Under the pieces are notes generated by a model, which was given only the letters and a program-made list of their open reading frames with translations, ran no database searches and was not told the origin of the DNA. A DNA stretch of 64,000 nucleotides, taken from NCBI GenBank assembly GCA_905221605.1, contig CAJNDS010000291.1, forward strand, positions 786,560 to 850,559, given 5' to 3'. This stretch comes from Symbiodinium natans. Taxonomy: Eukaryota > Sar > Dinophyceae > Suessiales > Symbiodiniaceae. The translations under genes were made by a program, and so were the position numbers. Of the stretch, positions 23,293-34,456 are shown piece by piece. Within the stretch, counting starts at the first letter, position 1, and each line of letters opens with the position of its first letter.

Positions 23293-23477
23293 TGTTGTGC
23301 AGCAAGCCTCAACGGATTCGCGCCTCGGCCTCGCGTGTCTGCAGTTTCAATCATGGCAGCTTGACTGGGGCTCGAAGTTCCTGTAGCAAGACAGGTGGAG
23401 GCAGCGGCGCCGACCCGCAAAAAGTAGTGAAGTCGAAGCCAAATCAGCAAAGAGCATTGATGGTCGTTCTAATCTTT

Positions 23478-23535
23478 GAAGTCTCTCGCGAAGTCTCTCG
23501 CGAAGTCTCTCGTGAAGTCTCTCGTGAAGTCACGA
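23478..23535 (+). repeat. GAAGTCTCTCGCG 13-mer tandem repeat
   Basis: Four to five copies of GAAGTCTCTCG[C/T] lie here. A related GTCTCTCGTGAAG pair occurs at 24078-24101. Confidence 0.85.
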
Positions 23536-23627
23536 AAGCTCGCGTAGCGAAGCTGGAGTTTTATCTGCTTTAGCAGCAGGGGGCCGACCACGGCCAGAAA
23601 ACAGCGTATTATTGATACTATCTTATT

Positions 23628-23786
23628 AGGGGGGGGTGGGGGGGGGGGGGGGTAAATTGATATATCACACGAATTCCTTGGTTTTGGAAGGGGGGAGGGG
23701 GGGGGTGGGGGTAAATTGATACATCACACGAATTCCCTGGTTTTGGAGGGGGGGGGGTGGGGGGGGGGGGGTAAATTGATATATCA
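23628..23786 (+). repeat. Triplicated G-tract plus GTAAATTGATATATCA unit
   Basis: Three successive units each pair a long interrupted G tract (GGGGGGTGGGGG type) with GTAAATTGATATATCACACG. The first two also carry AATTCC[T/C]TGGTTTTGGA. The G tracts could form quadruplexes. A hairpin with stems CCTGACTC and GAGTCAGG follows at about 23818-23858. No coding content is seen. Confidence 0.85.
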
Positions 23787-25147
23787 ATACCTTAAGGGGA
23801 GGCGTTTTTACGTCAAGACCTGACTCCGTCGCGTGTTGACCGCAGCGCGTGAGTCAGGCTCCCAGCACAACATGCGTCGCCGCCCACTAGTGATTTGTTG
23901 ATTGCAACAAGCTAGTTGATTGCAAGAAGCTAGTATCTACCCAACATTGCGACGGCTGAAAAGAAGACGCTGGCCCCTCAAGCATGCCTCCAACTGGGCC
24001 CTGCCCGCACTTTCTCTTGCAACTTTGCTCTTGCTTCCGGCCCCCGAGCTTTCGTCCTCCCTGCCTCCGGCCCTCAAGTCTCTCGTGAAGTCTCTCGTGT
24101 ACCTTGCTGTGCAAGAGTCCTTTGTGGTGCCCACGCTCTCCGGCTCTCCGGCCCTTGTCAATAGTCGTTCTGTGTGCGTGCGTGCGTGACTGCAGATTCG
24201 CATTTCCAATTGCCGTTGCGCTCGGCCTTTCTCTCGCGCCTCGCGGAGCTAGCGTAGCTCTGCCACTGGAAGGCCCATACATCTTGAAGCTTGTTCTATA
24301 AGGGGCTCGTGCTCATGCCAAAATGACGCCTCAAACAGAATCAGCAGGTCTCTCAATCGAACATGTTGGTGTTTCGGTATTGCGTACTTGAGTTGGACAC
24401 CCTGGCGTTACTTAACCACCTGATCCACCCATCTTTAGTTTGCTCAGTTCTGACATCGGAGGCCAACACCGATCTGTAGCAGCGGCTGTGTCGACATTGA
24501 CCCTGGGCCTCTATTATGCCATTTGCATTTTAAACATATTCCGGTATAATCGGAGGGTTAGAGTTCAGGCTTAGCTTGGCTTTGTATTTAGCAGGGGCCA
24601 AACATTCCCAGGAGTTCTAGATATGTGGGTTCCACAGGTTTGGAACGGCCAGCCCCCAAGACCATAATGGCGGCCGTGTTCAACGGCCACAATAGTATGA
24701 TGTTAAGACTGACCCACTGGGCATGGCTCGCATGGCTCAGTCGGGCAGTTCGACGGCGAAGCACAAGAGAGATGGCGAGATCAAGTGAGCCTTTTGAAGC
24801 GGATTCAGGTGGCCTGCAACTAACGCACTCCGCTGAGGATCACTGGGCCCCCTTGGATCGGCCGACTCGTTGTTGCCTGGACCGGTTGGCCGGGCGGCCC
24901 TTACCAAAGGGAGCCCGAAGGAACGAGGCAAGACTCTGTGGCAAAGCCCTGCTGTTTCAGTCAGCTGAGTCTGGCTTTCTCTAGCTGAGTCTAGCTGAGT
25001 CTTGCCCGTCGAATCTGAATGGGGAGGCAGTGCCCAACGAAGTGCTCCTCGAGGCCCCAGCATGGCTCGGGGGGAGGGGGACTTCTAGGATTCAAGGCCG
25101 CGGGCGAGCGTTCCGCGATCATTTCTGTCAGTGTTCCATTTGCAGAG
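23787..25147. other. No supported gene
   Basis: Contains the hairpin noted after the G-tract repeat and short open frames without splice support. Nothing was recognised. Confidence 0.4.
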
Positions 25148-25225
25148 GAGTTGCTTCGGATCTATGGCCGCCGTCATCAGCTTTGGCCAGCAAGCAACTT
25201 GACAACTTTAAAAGGGTCTCCTTAG
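25148..25225 (+). CDS. Terminal exon of an unrecognised gene
   Basis: An acceptor TTTGCAGAG, then G, precedes 25 codons beginning ELLRIYGRRHQLWPASNLTT and ending in TAG 25223-25225. The polypyrimidine run ahead of it and the composition suggest a real last exon. No domain is visible. A start codon follows only 25 bp later (25251), which would be an unusually tight gene boundary. One of the two calls may be wrong. Confidence 0.35.
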   Translation, partial: ELLRIYGRRHQLWPASNLTTLKGSP

Positions 25226-25250
25226 CCGGTTGTTCGCACTCTTCCGTGAA

Positions 25251-25369
25251 ATGAGCGGTGGGTCAAAGCACAGTGCAACCTCCTCTGAAGGCATCGAAGA
25301 TGCGCCCAGTGTGGACCTGCATCTCCTGGACCTGCGGGCCCAGCTTGCGGAGTTCGAGCGCTACCAGAG
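25251..25369 (+). CDS. First exon of an unrecognised coiled-coil protein
   Basis: ATG at 25251 opens a frame of 39 complete codons plus two bases, ending at a GC donor after CCAGAG. It encodes MSGGSKHSATSSEGIEDAP, then SVDLHLLDLRAQLAEFERYQ. The second half has a heptad-like Leu pattern typical of a coiled coil. Downstream exons were not identified; the next recognised gene (WDR53-like) begins 1.2 kb later, and I cannot exclude that this is its 5' exon. Confidence 0.42.
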
Positions 25370-26503
25370 GCGAGTGTGAGTCATGCAAAGATATGCAAAA
25401 AGACATCACCTTGCCCAGCCCGCGAAGTCTAACAAGGAAGTACAAAGTAGTACAAAAACAGACAGGAACATCCTTGAGTCGAGAGCCGGCTCGCTAGGAT
25501 CTGGGCTCAAAAAAATTGGGGATGGTTGCAGAATGTTTCCTGAGACGTGACAACTGCTCTACCGTTCTCTTATTTGTATCTGAGGGGAGCCGATAGGGGC
25601 CGAGGAGCCCAACACAAGGGCTTCTGTCAGCTGAGCCTGAAGCTAAATTGAAAGGCAAGACAAGCCTTGAAAAATTGAGCCTTGACTCGCAGGGCAAAGG
25701 AAGGCCGGCCCTCTCGCATGCCCTTCGTGGTCCGCAGCTAGGCCGGAGACAGACTCTTCTGGGTTCATCTAGGCATGTTTGCTTCAGGATTTGTTTCATA
25801 GCGTTCACAACCCTAGGCACGGTCTTGCGTGCATGCAGCGTCTTTGAGAGGCAGCAAATCGTGAAAACTCAAGCAAGGAGGTCACGGAGGCCTGCAACGA
25901 ACGTTGTCGTTTGGAGTGGGGGTTGGTCTTGAACATCGGAGATTCTGCATGCCACGAAAATGCAATGAGTGAGTGGGTGGTCTAGCAGTAAATATAAAGA
26001 ACATCACGAGAGCTCCCCGGCATGCTTCGAAAGCCTCAGATCCAGATACTTTCCCCGCTTTCACACATTCTGCTGTGCGAGTTTGCAAAACTCTGAGCCT
26101 GTATTCAGTCACAGTCAGTCGCATTCACACCAGTCAGCCGACCAACTGCAAGCTATCCTGAAAGCTACCTGAGCCTGAATGTGTGTGCACTGTCCATATG
26201 CCAACATGCAACCTCCAACACTGCAGCCCTGACTTCCACTCTGCATGGCGGGCTATGCGGCTGCAGAGACACCTCGGTTGCGACGATCACATCTTCGAGG
26301 GCACAAGGTGCATGTGTTTGTACGGTCTTGCATGAGGCATCACTAGATCACAAGCTTTGACTGTGCAGAAACCATGATACCAGCGAGAGCTACGATGAAT
26401 TCTGCACGGTGCCGGCCTGTAGTGTTACCTGGCTGTGTACTACCTGGCTGTGTACTACCGTACGGTATTCATGTGTAACCGATGCAATCTCCTCCCAAGT
26501 CAC

Positions 26504-26534
<31 letters not shown>

Positions 26535-26543
26535 CTGCCGAAG
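25370..26543. other. No exon resolved
   Basis: A (TG)n microsatellite lies at about 26503-26528, immediately upstream of the first recognised WDR53-like exon. The 5' end of that gene should be in or before this stretch but could not be located. Confidence 0.4.
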
Positions 26544-29500
26544 GATGCGGTGCTCTGCCTGTGCGCCGATGCTTCGCGGCTCGCGTCGGGCGGGGCGGAT
26601 GGCAGCTGCCGTCTTTGGGACCGAAGACTTCTGAAGTCTCTCTGAAAGTCTGAGAAAGCCGAGGGTTCTTCATTCGCAAGTTGAGCCTACTTTTTTTTTA
26701 TCTTTCTTTTAGTGCTCTCTCAAAGCAGGACCTGCGATGCGAGGGCTCGCGCCGCTCCGTTCGCGCGGCCATGGTGCCTGGCGAGGCCTGGGCCTCAGAG
26801 GATGCCGCAGGATGCCTCAAAGACCCTCAAAGATCCTCAAAGTCTCTCAAAGTCATGTCGTTTTAGGCCTCAAGGGCCTCAAGCCTCAAGCCTCAAAAGT
26901 CTTGTCTGTGCCAGGTCTCTAGCGTGGCCATTTCCGCTGCCAGGGACCCTGATGGATCTTGACAGTCAGACACGCCACTTTGTTTCAGAGCTTCTGAAGC
27001 ACGCGTTCGGCCAAGAATTCGGATGGCGATCCATTTCAATCTTCTAGACCATGGTGTGGATTCTGAGACATGCTGGCAGATTCCATTGGTCAGCATTGTT
27101 GCCACGTGCCATTTCACAAAGACATATAAAAAGTTACGTCCTGCCAAGCCCTCTGCAGCTCATGTCTGTTGGGAGGAGCACATGTTGCTGGCTGCTGTGG
27201 GGCGCACAGTCTATGGCTTCGACCTCCGGAGCGAGAAGGTAGTTCTCCAGGCGCTTTTGCAGAGGTCCAGCGGGAACTCGAGAGTGCGAAGTGTGCCTCT
27301 ATCCGAGCAAAGGCCGCAGACAAGACCTTGCCTGAGCTTGCGAAGGATGACATCAACCAGGCGAGGATAATGCAGTCCACCGTCAGCCAAGCCTTTATCC
27401 AGCGAATTCCAAAGCCTCCGCCAGATCTGTTGTTGCACACTTTCAGTTGTTTTTAAAACGTTCGGCTTTTCAGCCTTTCTTGACATATTATATGGTCGTT
27501 TTTCTCAAGCCGCTGTGCAACACATGTCTGCTACTTCGTCTTTGTCTGTGCGATCCAGAGTTGCCTTGTGTGACGCAGAGCCCCCGCGCAAGAGAGCGTC
27601 TCTCTTTTTACCCCTCTTTACAAGCATCCAAGCATCCCCCCCGGATCTCAGTCTCAAGAGGCCGCGGCTTTCTCTGAAAAGAGCGGGGTGGGGGGGGGGG
27701 GGCGGGGGGCGGGGGGCGGGGGGCGGGGGGCGGGGGGCCGGGGGCATGTCTCAGGTTGCCATCGACGCTGGCGGGCACCTCGCTGCCGTGGCCGAGGCCG
27801 GGGAGCCGCTGTGTTTGCATCGATGGGCAAAGAAGCGCACAGAGAGTTTTCATTCAGCATGCGTGGACGCGTGGGCTGTGCAGAGGATTCGGGTGCTGTG
27901 CACCTGGTCGACCTGAATACTTGGCGACTTGAAGTGAAGATATTCGAAGTTGCGTGAATTGCGTGATTAGTGCGTGATTGTTTGCAGAGTGTTCGAGACT
28001 GAGGAGAGTGGACAAGACCTTGGCTGGAAAGAATGGGCACGTGAACATCTGCAGTTCGGTGGCTTGGAAGCCAGGCCACAGGGTGTGCGAGGGTAGCTTC
28101 CAAGGTCCGAGTGCTCTCATGAGTTGAAACGCACATGAGTATGGAAAGCCCTCGGACCTAAGCGAGCAGCACGCCGGCATTCAGAGGCAACCTGGGAGCA
28201 ACTACTGCCGAAGCGACTAGACCAGAGACACATCGACTGGGAGACACATCGACGGGTTCTTTATGATTCGCGACGGACGTGTTGAAATTCCTTTTGCTTA
28301 GTGGTACTAAGCCCCTAAAGACTAAAGCCCCGAACCTCCAAAAAGGGTCGAGGGCATGGGTTCAAAGTCTACGGTTCCAGGTTTGCGGGTGTTGCTTCCA
28401 TGCTAGCATCTTATAAAATCAGATCTCTGGCCTGTGCTTCCAACACTGATCGCATCTTTCCCAAAAGCGTCGGCAACCTGCTTGTCCGTCCCTTCTTTGC
28501 AGGCCGTGAGTGGACGCTGGCGTCTGGAGGTTTGGACGCTGCAGTCGTTGCCTGGCTTGGATTTGTTGCAGTGAATGCAGTAGGTCCAGTAGGCCCAGTA
28601 CGTAGACCCTGCTTTAGCTCTCTACTGAGCGGGCTGCGAGACACGTGAGGCAGGGCCTCCTTCTCCGGGACATGCCCTGAACACGCGCAGGTTCCGTGTT
28701 ACCCTCGCACCGGCAAGTAGCACCTGAGTTTCCCTGCTGGGAGCAGAGGTTCTCTGGCAACGGTCAGGACGAGGCTTGCGAGATGTCCACTGGATGTGCA
28801 CATTTTCCGCTTGCAGCTGCTGCGAAGACTAGTGAGTTTGACGGTGTGCGTAGGGGCAGTGAGTGGGCGGGTGCGGTGGGGCTGTCTTTTCAGGGAAAGG
28901 CAACGTTCCGCCCTTTGCTAGGCCGCAGTGCTCACAAGTCGGAATTTGTGTTCAGGCTTCTCTTCAGATTGCAACTTGGTGGTGTGGTATTCTTCTTCGC
29001 CAAGCACCCCCACTGTGTTCCTGAGCATCGGCAACGGTGAAACCTCGAAGTCACCCATCCCTCTCAACTGAAGCGCAGGTCGCAAGGTGCAGATGCAAAC
29101 GGATGCTGAGGAGGAGAATTACTCTGCACAAGAGCACAGTCTGTGAACAGCACGTAGTGTTAAGTCAGAAGTCGTGCAAGTAGTGTGATGTAAGTCAGAG
29201 AGCTCACAAGTAGCAGCTGTCAGGAGTCTGCCACGTCAGCAGGAGGGGCCCAGTTGCTCAATCCGCCCTTTGTGCCGCCCGGACTGGCTTCAAAAAAAAC
29301 ACATCCTTACTGAAGGTTGTTGAAGGCTGTTGAAGGTTTTGTGTTCGGCGCGTTCAGTTACAAGTCGGCAGCTCCCAGGCATTCCATCGCTTATTCGCCG
29401 GACGGTGAGACACTGGCCGCAGGCCGATGGACTGGCACATGTGGCATAAGCGGCACAAGTAACAGACAAGCCCCGAGACCGAGTCCACTTAGCGTACGGT

Positions 29501-30434
29501 GTGTACGGGAATGGTTTGGCATGTGGCGGATGCGGAGGGTGCTGCTACCGAGGACGAGTCAGTATGAGGCACAGCATCACCAAGGCAAAAACGCATCAAG
29601 ACTCAAGGCAAACGAGACTCAAGAAACTGTGAACCTGAGCTCTCCTGGCACAAATTCCACCGCCTCCACCCACGCACATCCTGGCACGAGGTCTCGGCGA
29701 TGGCACCGTGGCGCTCCTTGGCCCAGAGCAGCGCCTTAGAGGTGCGCACACACACATACACACGCGTTTCATCCTTTCTTTTTTTGTTGTTCTTTCTCTT
29801 CCTGTCACTCGCTTTCTCATCTCCGCCCTCACCATCTCTCTTCGATCTCCATGCTCGTAGGCCACCTTGCGGCGGTAGCGCAGGCCGGAAGGGGGGATGG
29901 TGACAACTGTCATGAGATCTGCCCCAGTCTACAGTCTACGGGGCAAGAGGAACACCCAGCGATGCTTGCAAGCAAGCCCTGCATGATAAGCACCTACGAA
30001 GCCCGAACTTACTCCAGGTTTAGCAAGCCTTGAGTCTCTCTGACTCCACCGGCTGTTTTGCAAGCTATCGAGGTCCTCTACACTCCTGCCGGGCTGGTTT
30101 CTGCTGGGAATGACCGGCAGGCACAGCAGTGCCAGGAGTTGCAAACCATGCTGGATGACTGAATGCAGCCTCTTTGCCAATTTGGCCAGGTTTTGCTGTG
30201 GTCTGGACCCGAGCCGCAGCTGAGATGGCATCATCCAGAAAAAGTGAACTGGAGCCTTGACATGCATTCCCATTTCATCACCTTTCAGGGTAGTCTTGTG
30301 CTGAAGGTCACTTGGGCTTTCTGTGCAGAAGTGCCTCGCATGTGGTTCCCACGCATCCGCTCGAAGCAGCTCTCGAGAGGATGGCCTGGCACCAGAACGT
30401 CCTTTTCGTCGCTGACTTGGGCCACAGCATCACT
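26544..30434 (+). CDS. WDR53: WDR53-like WD40-repeat protein (at least 13 exons)
   Basis: WDR53 is a WD40 propeller protein. Exons read: 26544-26618, 26729-26762, 27159-27238, 27313-27360, 27755-27796, 27886-27933, about 28468-28554, 29379-29422, 29691-29741, 29861-29883, 30073-30120, 30190-30263 and 30380 to about 30434. They encode, in order, VLCLCADASRLASGGADG; HVCWEEHMLLAAVGRTVYGF then DLRSEK; DDINQVAIDAGGHLAAVAED; SGAVHLVDLN; LASGGLDAAVVAW; HSIAYSPDGETLAAGLGDGT; GHLAAVAQVLYTPAGLVSAG then NDRQVLLW; HHPEKVNW; and WHQNVLFVAD. The order and spacing follow animal WDR53, including the C-terminal EKVNW and HQN(I/V)L(F)VAD signature. Most phases agree across joins. The first codons, the exon after 27933, the linker around 28555-29378 and the last codons are unresolved. 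Eight of twelve donors are GC, three GT and one GA. Confidence 0.72.
27688..27745 (+). repeat. (CGGGGGG)n G-tract array in a WDR53-like intron
   Basis: Runs of 5-13 G separated by C or T fill the end of the 27361-27754 intron and stop about 9 bp before its acceptor GTCTCAG. This replaces the usual pyrimidine tract and could form a G-quadruplex. Confidence 0.88.
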
Positions 30435-33400
30435 GCCGCTTGGCTCGGCTCGTGGTGTAGCAAACAAGGCTGCCCACATGTGCTCAAAGTTGTGGCATGT
30501 TGCGAAGTCTCGAAGTCTCCTTCTCTTGTTGTGTGCGCCAAGGCTTATGAGGGTCTGCTTTGAGAAGCTTCTTTGTGTGGCTTCCTCGTGTGGCTTTGAA
30601 GCAATTTGAGAAGCATTCAAAAGCAAAGTTCCAGCGACCAGGCCCGAGTCGGAGTTCCTTCCGGGAGTACTTACGAGTCTCCGCCAAGGTGCTCTCAGTG
30701 CTCTCTTCTCCCGTCGGCAGCTACGATTCGGATTTACAAGTACGGATTTACAAGTACGAGAGCGAGTACGTGTTGTGAGCCGCTGTGGAGCCCCTCCAGA
30801 GAAACCAGGCGATGAAGTGGACCCAAGATCGCACGTGGATGGCAGTTGCAATCCTTTGCGACGCTGTGGAACACTTAGCCCAAGCTGGGCCTGTGCTCTG
30901 CATGTCCCCCCACAAGCTACGTGAGGAAGGTCTCACAAGGGCCCGCGAGTCCAAGTTGATGAGCCCATGAGCATGAGGAACATGAGGGGTTGTAAAATAA
31001 CCCCGCGGCTTGCGGTTTAGAAAGGAGTGCGCCTGAGTAGCGTTTAGCTTGTAAAACGATAAGGAGTAAAAACAAAAACGATAACATGTTGCAGGGTTTT
31101 TGCTGTCTGGGTGAACCCTCCTCAGAAACCTCACTGTGGCCGACGTTTCCGGACCTGACAAACCTCGCTGTGGCTGACATTTCGGGGTCTCTGGCTGTGA
31201 GGGCCGATGGGTTGTTCAGGTTTGGGGGGTAGACTCTAAATAAACCCGTGAACCCTTCCAACCCACGATGTTGAAGCCACCTAGGCTTTGAAATGCAAGC
31301 CAGCCATGTACCCCAAGCATTACCTTGTGTACGCAATCACTGTAAAACGATAAGAATTCTAGCCAAAGATACTGCGTGGTAAAACGATAAGGAGTAGAAA
31401 AAAACGACAACAACATTCGGGACCAGCCCATTTCCATCGGGGTTTGTTTACAACCCCTGAGGCATGGTGCTGAACAACTTGTGGATTGTCCAGGGTGACT
31501 ATATTATTTACCGATAATTACCATCAGAGAACTTCTGTAGTCAGCTACACAGTGCAACCGCTCGCGCCAGTGAAGCAAGTTGCAGGAGACATTCTGTAAC
31601 TCACGCTTGGGCTATGCTTGAGCTGCACCCCAACTCAGGAGAAAAGTTGCACAGGGGCTGGTATTGTTATTGCCCTTGCCCTCCGGTCCCACCCTTCTGT
31701 CCCTCCCTTCTGCTCCTCCCTTTTGCCCTCCCCCTCCAAAATGGTTGCAAGATTAATGTTCGGCCTCAAAGGCCTGTAGAGCCGCTTGACAAGCCACATA
31801 ACATGATCAAGCACATCGCGAACTTTCGGCAAGGACCAGGATGCATCCCGGCAATCCCTGCAAGCCCAAGAATAAACGGCAGCTGCCATGCCATGTGGAG
31901 AAACCATGGGAAATGCTGTCAACAATTATCACCTGCCCCAGACCCGAAACCGCCGAAACCAGTACGAAAGCACATGCACAAGGTCAAGACCGGTGTCGTC
32001 TAGCAGAATTCTGTATGTTTCTGCTGGAGCTTGCAGGAAGGACGTCGTCTTGATCTACTGGAACGCGCTGTGCAGCGGGACGTGCTTGCCGCGAAGGCCT
32101 CGTGCAAAATACTCGGGTTCCGTGCAGGCAGGCCAAAGGTGCGGGAGTGGTGCGGGTTACTTTTTGAATGCGCGGCACCTTGAGAATTATATATAAATCT
32201 CGGTGCACCATGTAGTGCAGCTAGCGTCGACGTGCATGTTTGTTTGATCATGTCTGTAAGTCCACGTCGTGGTGCCGAATCAATGCTGCAGGGTGTTGCG
32301 TAAGACTTAGAGAGGGAGATCATCTTAGAAAGTTGGAAGAAGCCACCGGCATGTTCGAAGGCATCGGAGCTGTGCATTCTTCATCAACTGCTGGAGAATG
32401 CTGGAGAATAATTACGTTTGACTGCAAGGGTCACAGGAGTCAGCCGTGTCCGGAGGACATCATCCTCTTCTCTGCGAAGGCGAGTCTCCGAGCTCCCGGA
32501 GAGAGTGCAGCATGCGCACATGTCGCATGGGAGTGGGCAAACATTGTGGCCGGCCTGGCAGTGTCCACTAGCATGGCCAAGAACGAAGCATCCGACAACT
32601 GGCACTGATGTCTTGTGGAGCTGCCATGCTGCCTCACCAAAGCCGTTTCACTTCAGCAGCAGGCTTTCCCTTCACGGAAGCAGAAAACAGTGCCGACAAG
32701 TCTTGGCAACTGGATCGCTCGTACACTCTCAACAGACTCAGCCCACGCATATACTGGGGTCCGATGTCTAATTCTGGAATCCTGGCCTCTTACAGTATTC
32801 GCTGCTTAGAGGCAGGACTGGGCAAGAATGGCAAGAAGGTATTGGTTTACTGGGGCGGCTCTTGGCTGGAGGAACCGTAGCGAGCAGATGCGGAGCCCCA
32901 AGTACCATGTGAGGAAGGTAACGCGCTCTCGTGTTGAAACATCCTCAAGACGGATTCAGTCGATTGTAGCTTGGCCCCACAGCAAAAGTATCTTCGATGA
33001 CAGAAGCCTGGCAGCGTAGTCGGCGTCCTGAGCGTTTTGAGATGCTGCCGGGTCCGCCTAGTCAGTCATGCGTGCATCAGGAATGAACAATGCTGGCTCG
33101 CAGGTGTTGTGATCGTTGCCAGTAACTCGTGCCAATAACCAGATGCAGCAACTGGAGATGCTTTTCGCCGCACATTGTTGCATGCAATTGGGCATCCCAA
33201 ACCCAGATTTCGACATAAGTACAGTACAGTTGTGATCTGGAGGCTGAGATTTTGCAGAGCACTTTTGCAGATTTTCCTCTCGTGAAGCACTACCTTGGCA
33301 GCTCGGTAACTGAAGCCCGAGCCTCAGCCTATGCCGGCCTCGGATTCGATTCTGAGATTCAGTGTGGTTGCAGGTTTCGCAGTGATGGGTGGCAGCTTTG

Positions 33401-34456
33401 GTTTCAATCGGCTGGACCTCTCAAATCTCCCTCACAGTCGAAAACTGCCAACAAGCTTTTCTTGAAGTTTTGCTCTTTCTTGCACTAGGAGAACATCACG
33501 ACATGTTGCCGAACACTGAGGCTCCATGGGATGTTTGAAGAGGCAGGGCTGTGGAGAAGGTTAGCTGATGTTAGCTGCTTGGGATCTCAAGAGTTAGCAG
33601 CCGCAAGCCCTCTCTCAGTTCAAGGGGGCCGTATCCAAAGCTCCGTTACACCTTAACTTTGCAGTCTGTTGATGGATTCCCAAGGGTACTTCAGCGCAGG
33701 ATCGCCAACAGACTCAGCAGCTTGTGCAGCCGATGGTTCCCCTTCCTATACGACTGGTGCCTGAGCTTGATCATCCGTCGACAGTGCTAGACTCTGCAGC
33801 GACCCAATTAAAGAGTGCTGGAGTGTCCTTCGAGATTTCCTGGTCGCATGTCAACTTGCTCTAAATTGCAGTTGCACTCCTGTAGCCACTTTGGCCATGT
33901 TTCTTTGCGTGGTTTTTCCATGTGGCTAAGTCTCTTCTACTGTCCCCGGCCGAAGCCGCGGCCGGCGCCTCACAACATGAACTTCACTGGCACTGCGCCA
34001 TCGCATGGAGCCGGATTGGAGTTGGGGCGTTGAGCTTCTGAGCAAAATGCAGTGCACGTAGCAGTGCGGAGTGTGGCAGGAGGCTTTTCTGAGAACTCAG
34101 GTCTGAAATCGAGCTGGTATACCAGGACCTTGGAGCATTGCAGAGAAAAGGGGAGCAGGGGGACAGAACTGGACTGGTTTTGCTCTTTTGAAGTTCAGTT
34201 TTCGCAACCCAGACGCCTTAGAGCTGTACGCGCGTCGCTGGCGATCGGAGTGGAACAACTTGTGATGGGAAGATTGTGTGGGGCGTGCAGTCATTCGCAG
34301 ATTGAGGATGAGGTTTGGAGTGTGCGCACCGGAAAAGTCGGCAAGCGGCCAGCAACTACGTAGCTTTTGCAAAGATGATTTGGACTAGTTTTGGAAACCG
34401 TAGCAGTACTATGACATGCGGAGGGCAAACGGAGTCGTCCAACAAGTGTGAGCCAG
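30435..34456. other. Gene-poor stretch with a short dispersed repeat
   Basis: A frame at 30785-30970 (ATG-less start, including AVAILCDAVEHLAQAG) is protein-like but unsupported by splice sites. TGTAAAACGATAAGGAGTA-like copies occur near 31050, 31341 and 31378, and a CCTC[A/G]CTGTGGC[C/T]GAC pair near 31120-31185. Nothing else was recognised. Confidence 0.4.

Noticed and set aside
27239-27264. 26-bp intron giving VQRELESAKC in the WDR53-like gene
   Set aside because: Too short, and the longer 74-bp intron to 27312 gives a better fit to the WDR53 spacing between the DLRS and DDIN motifs.
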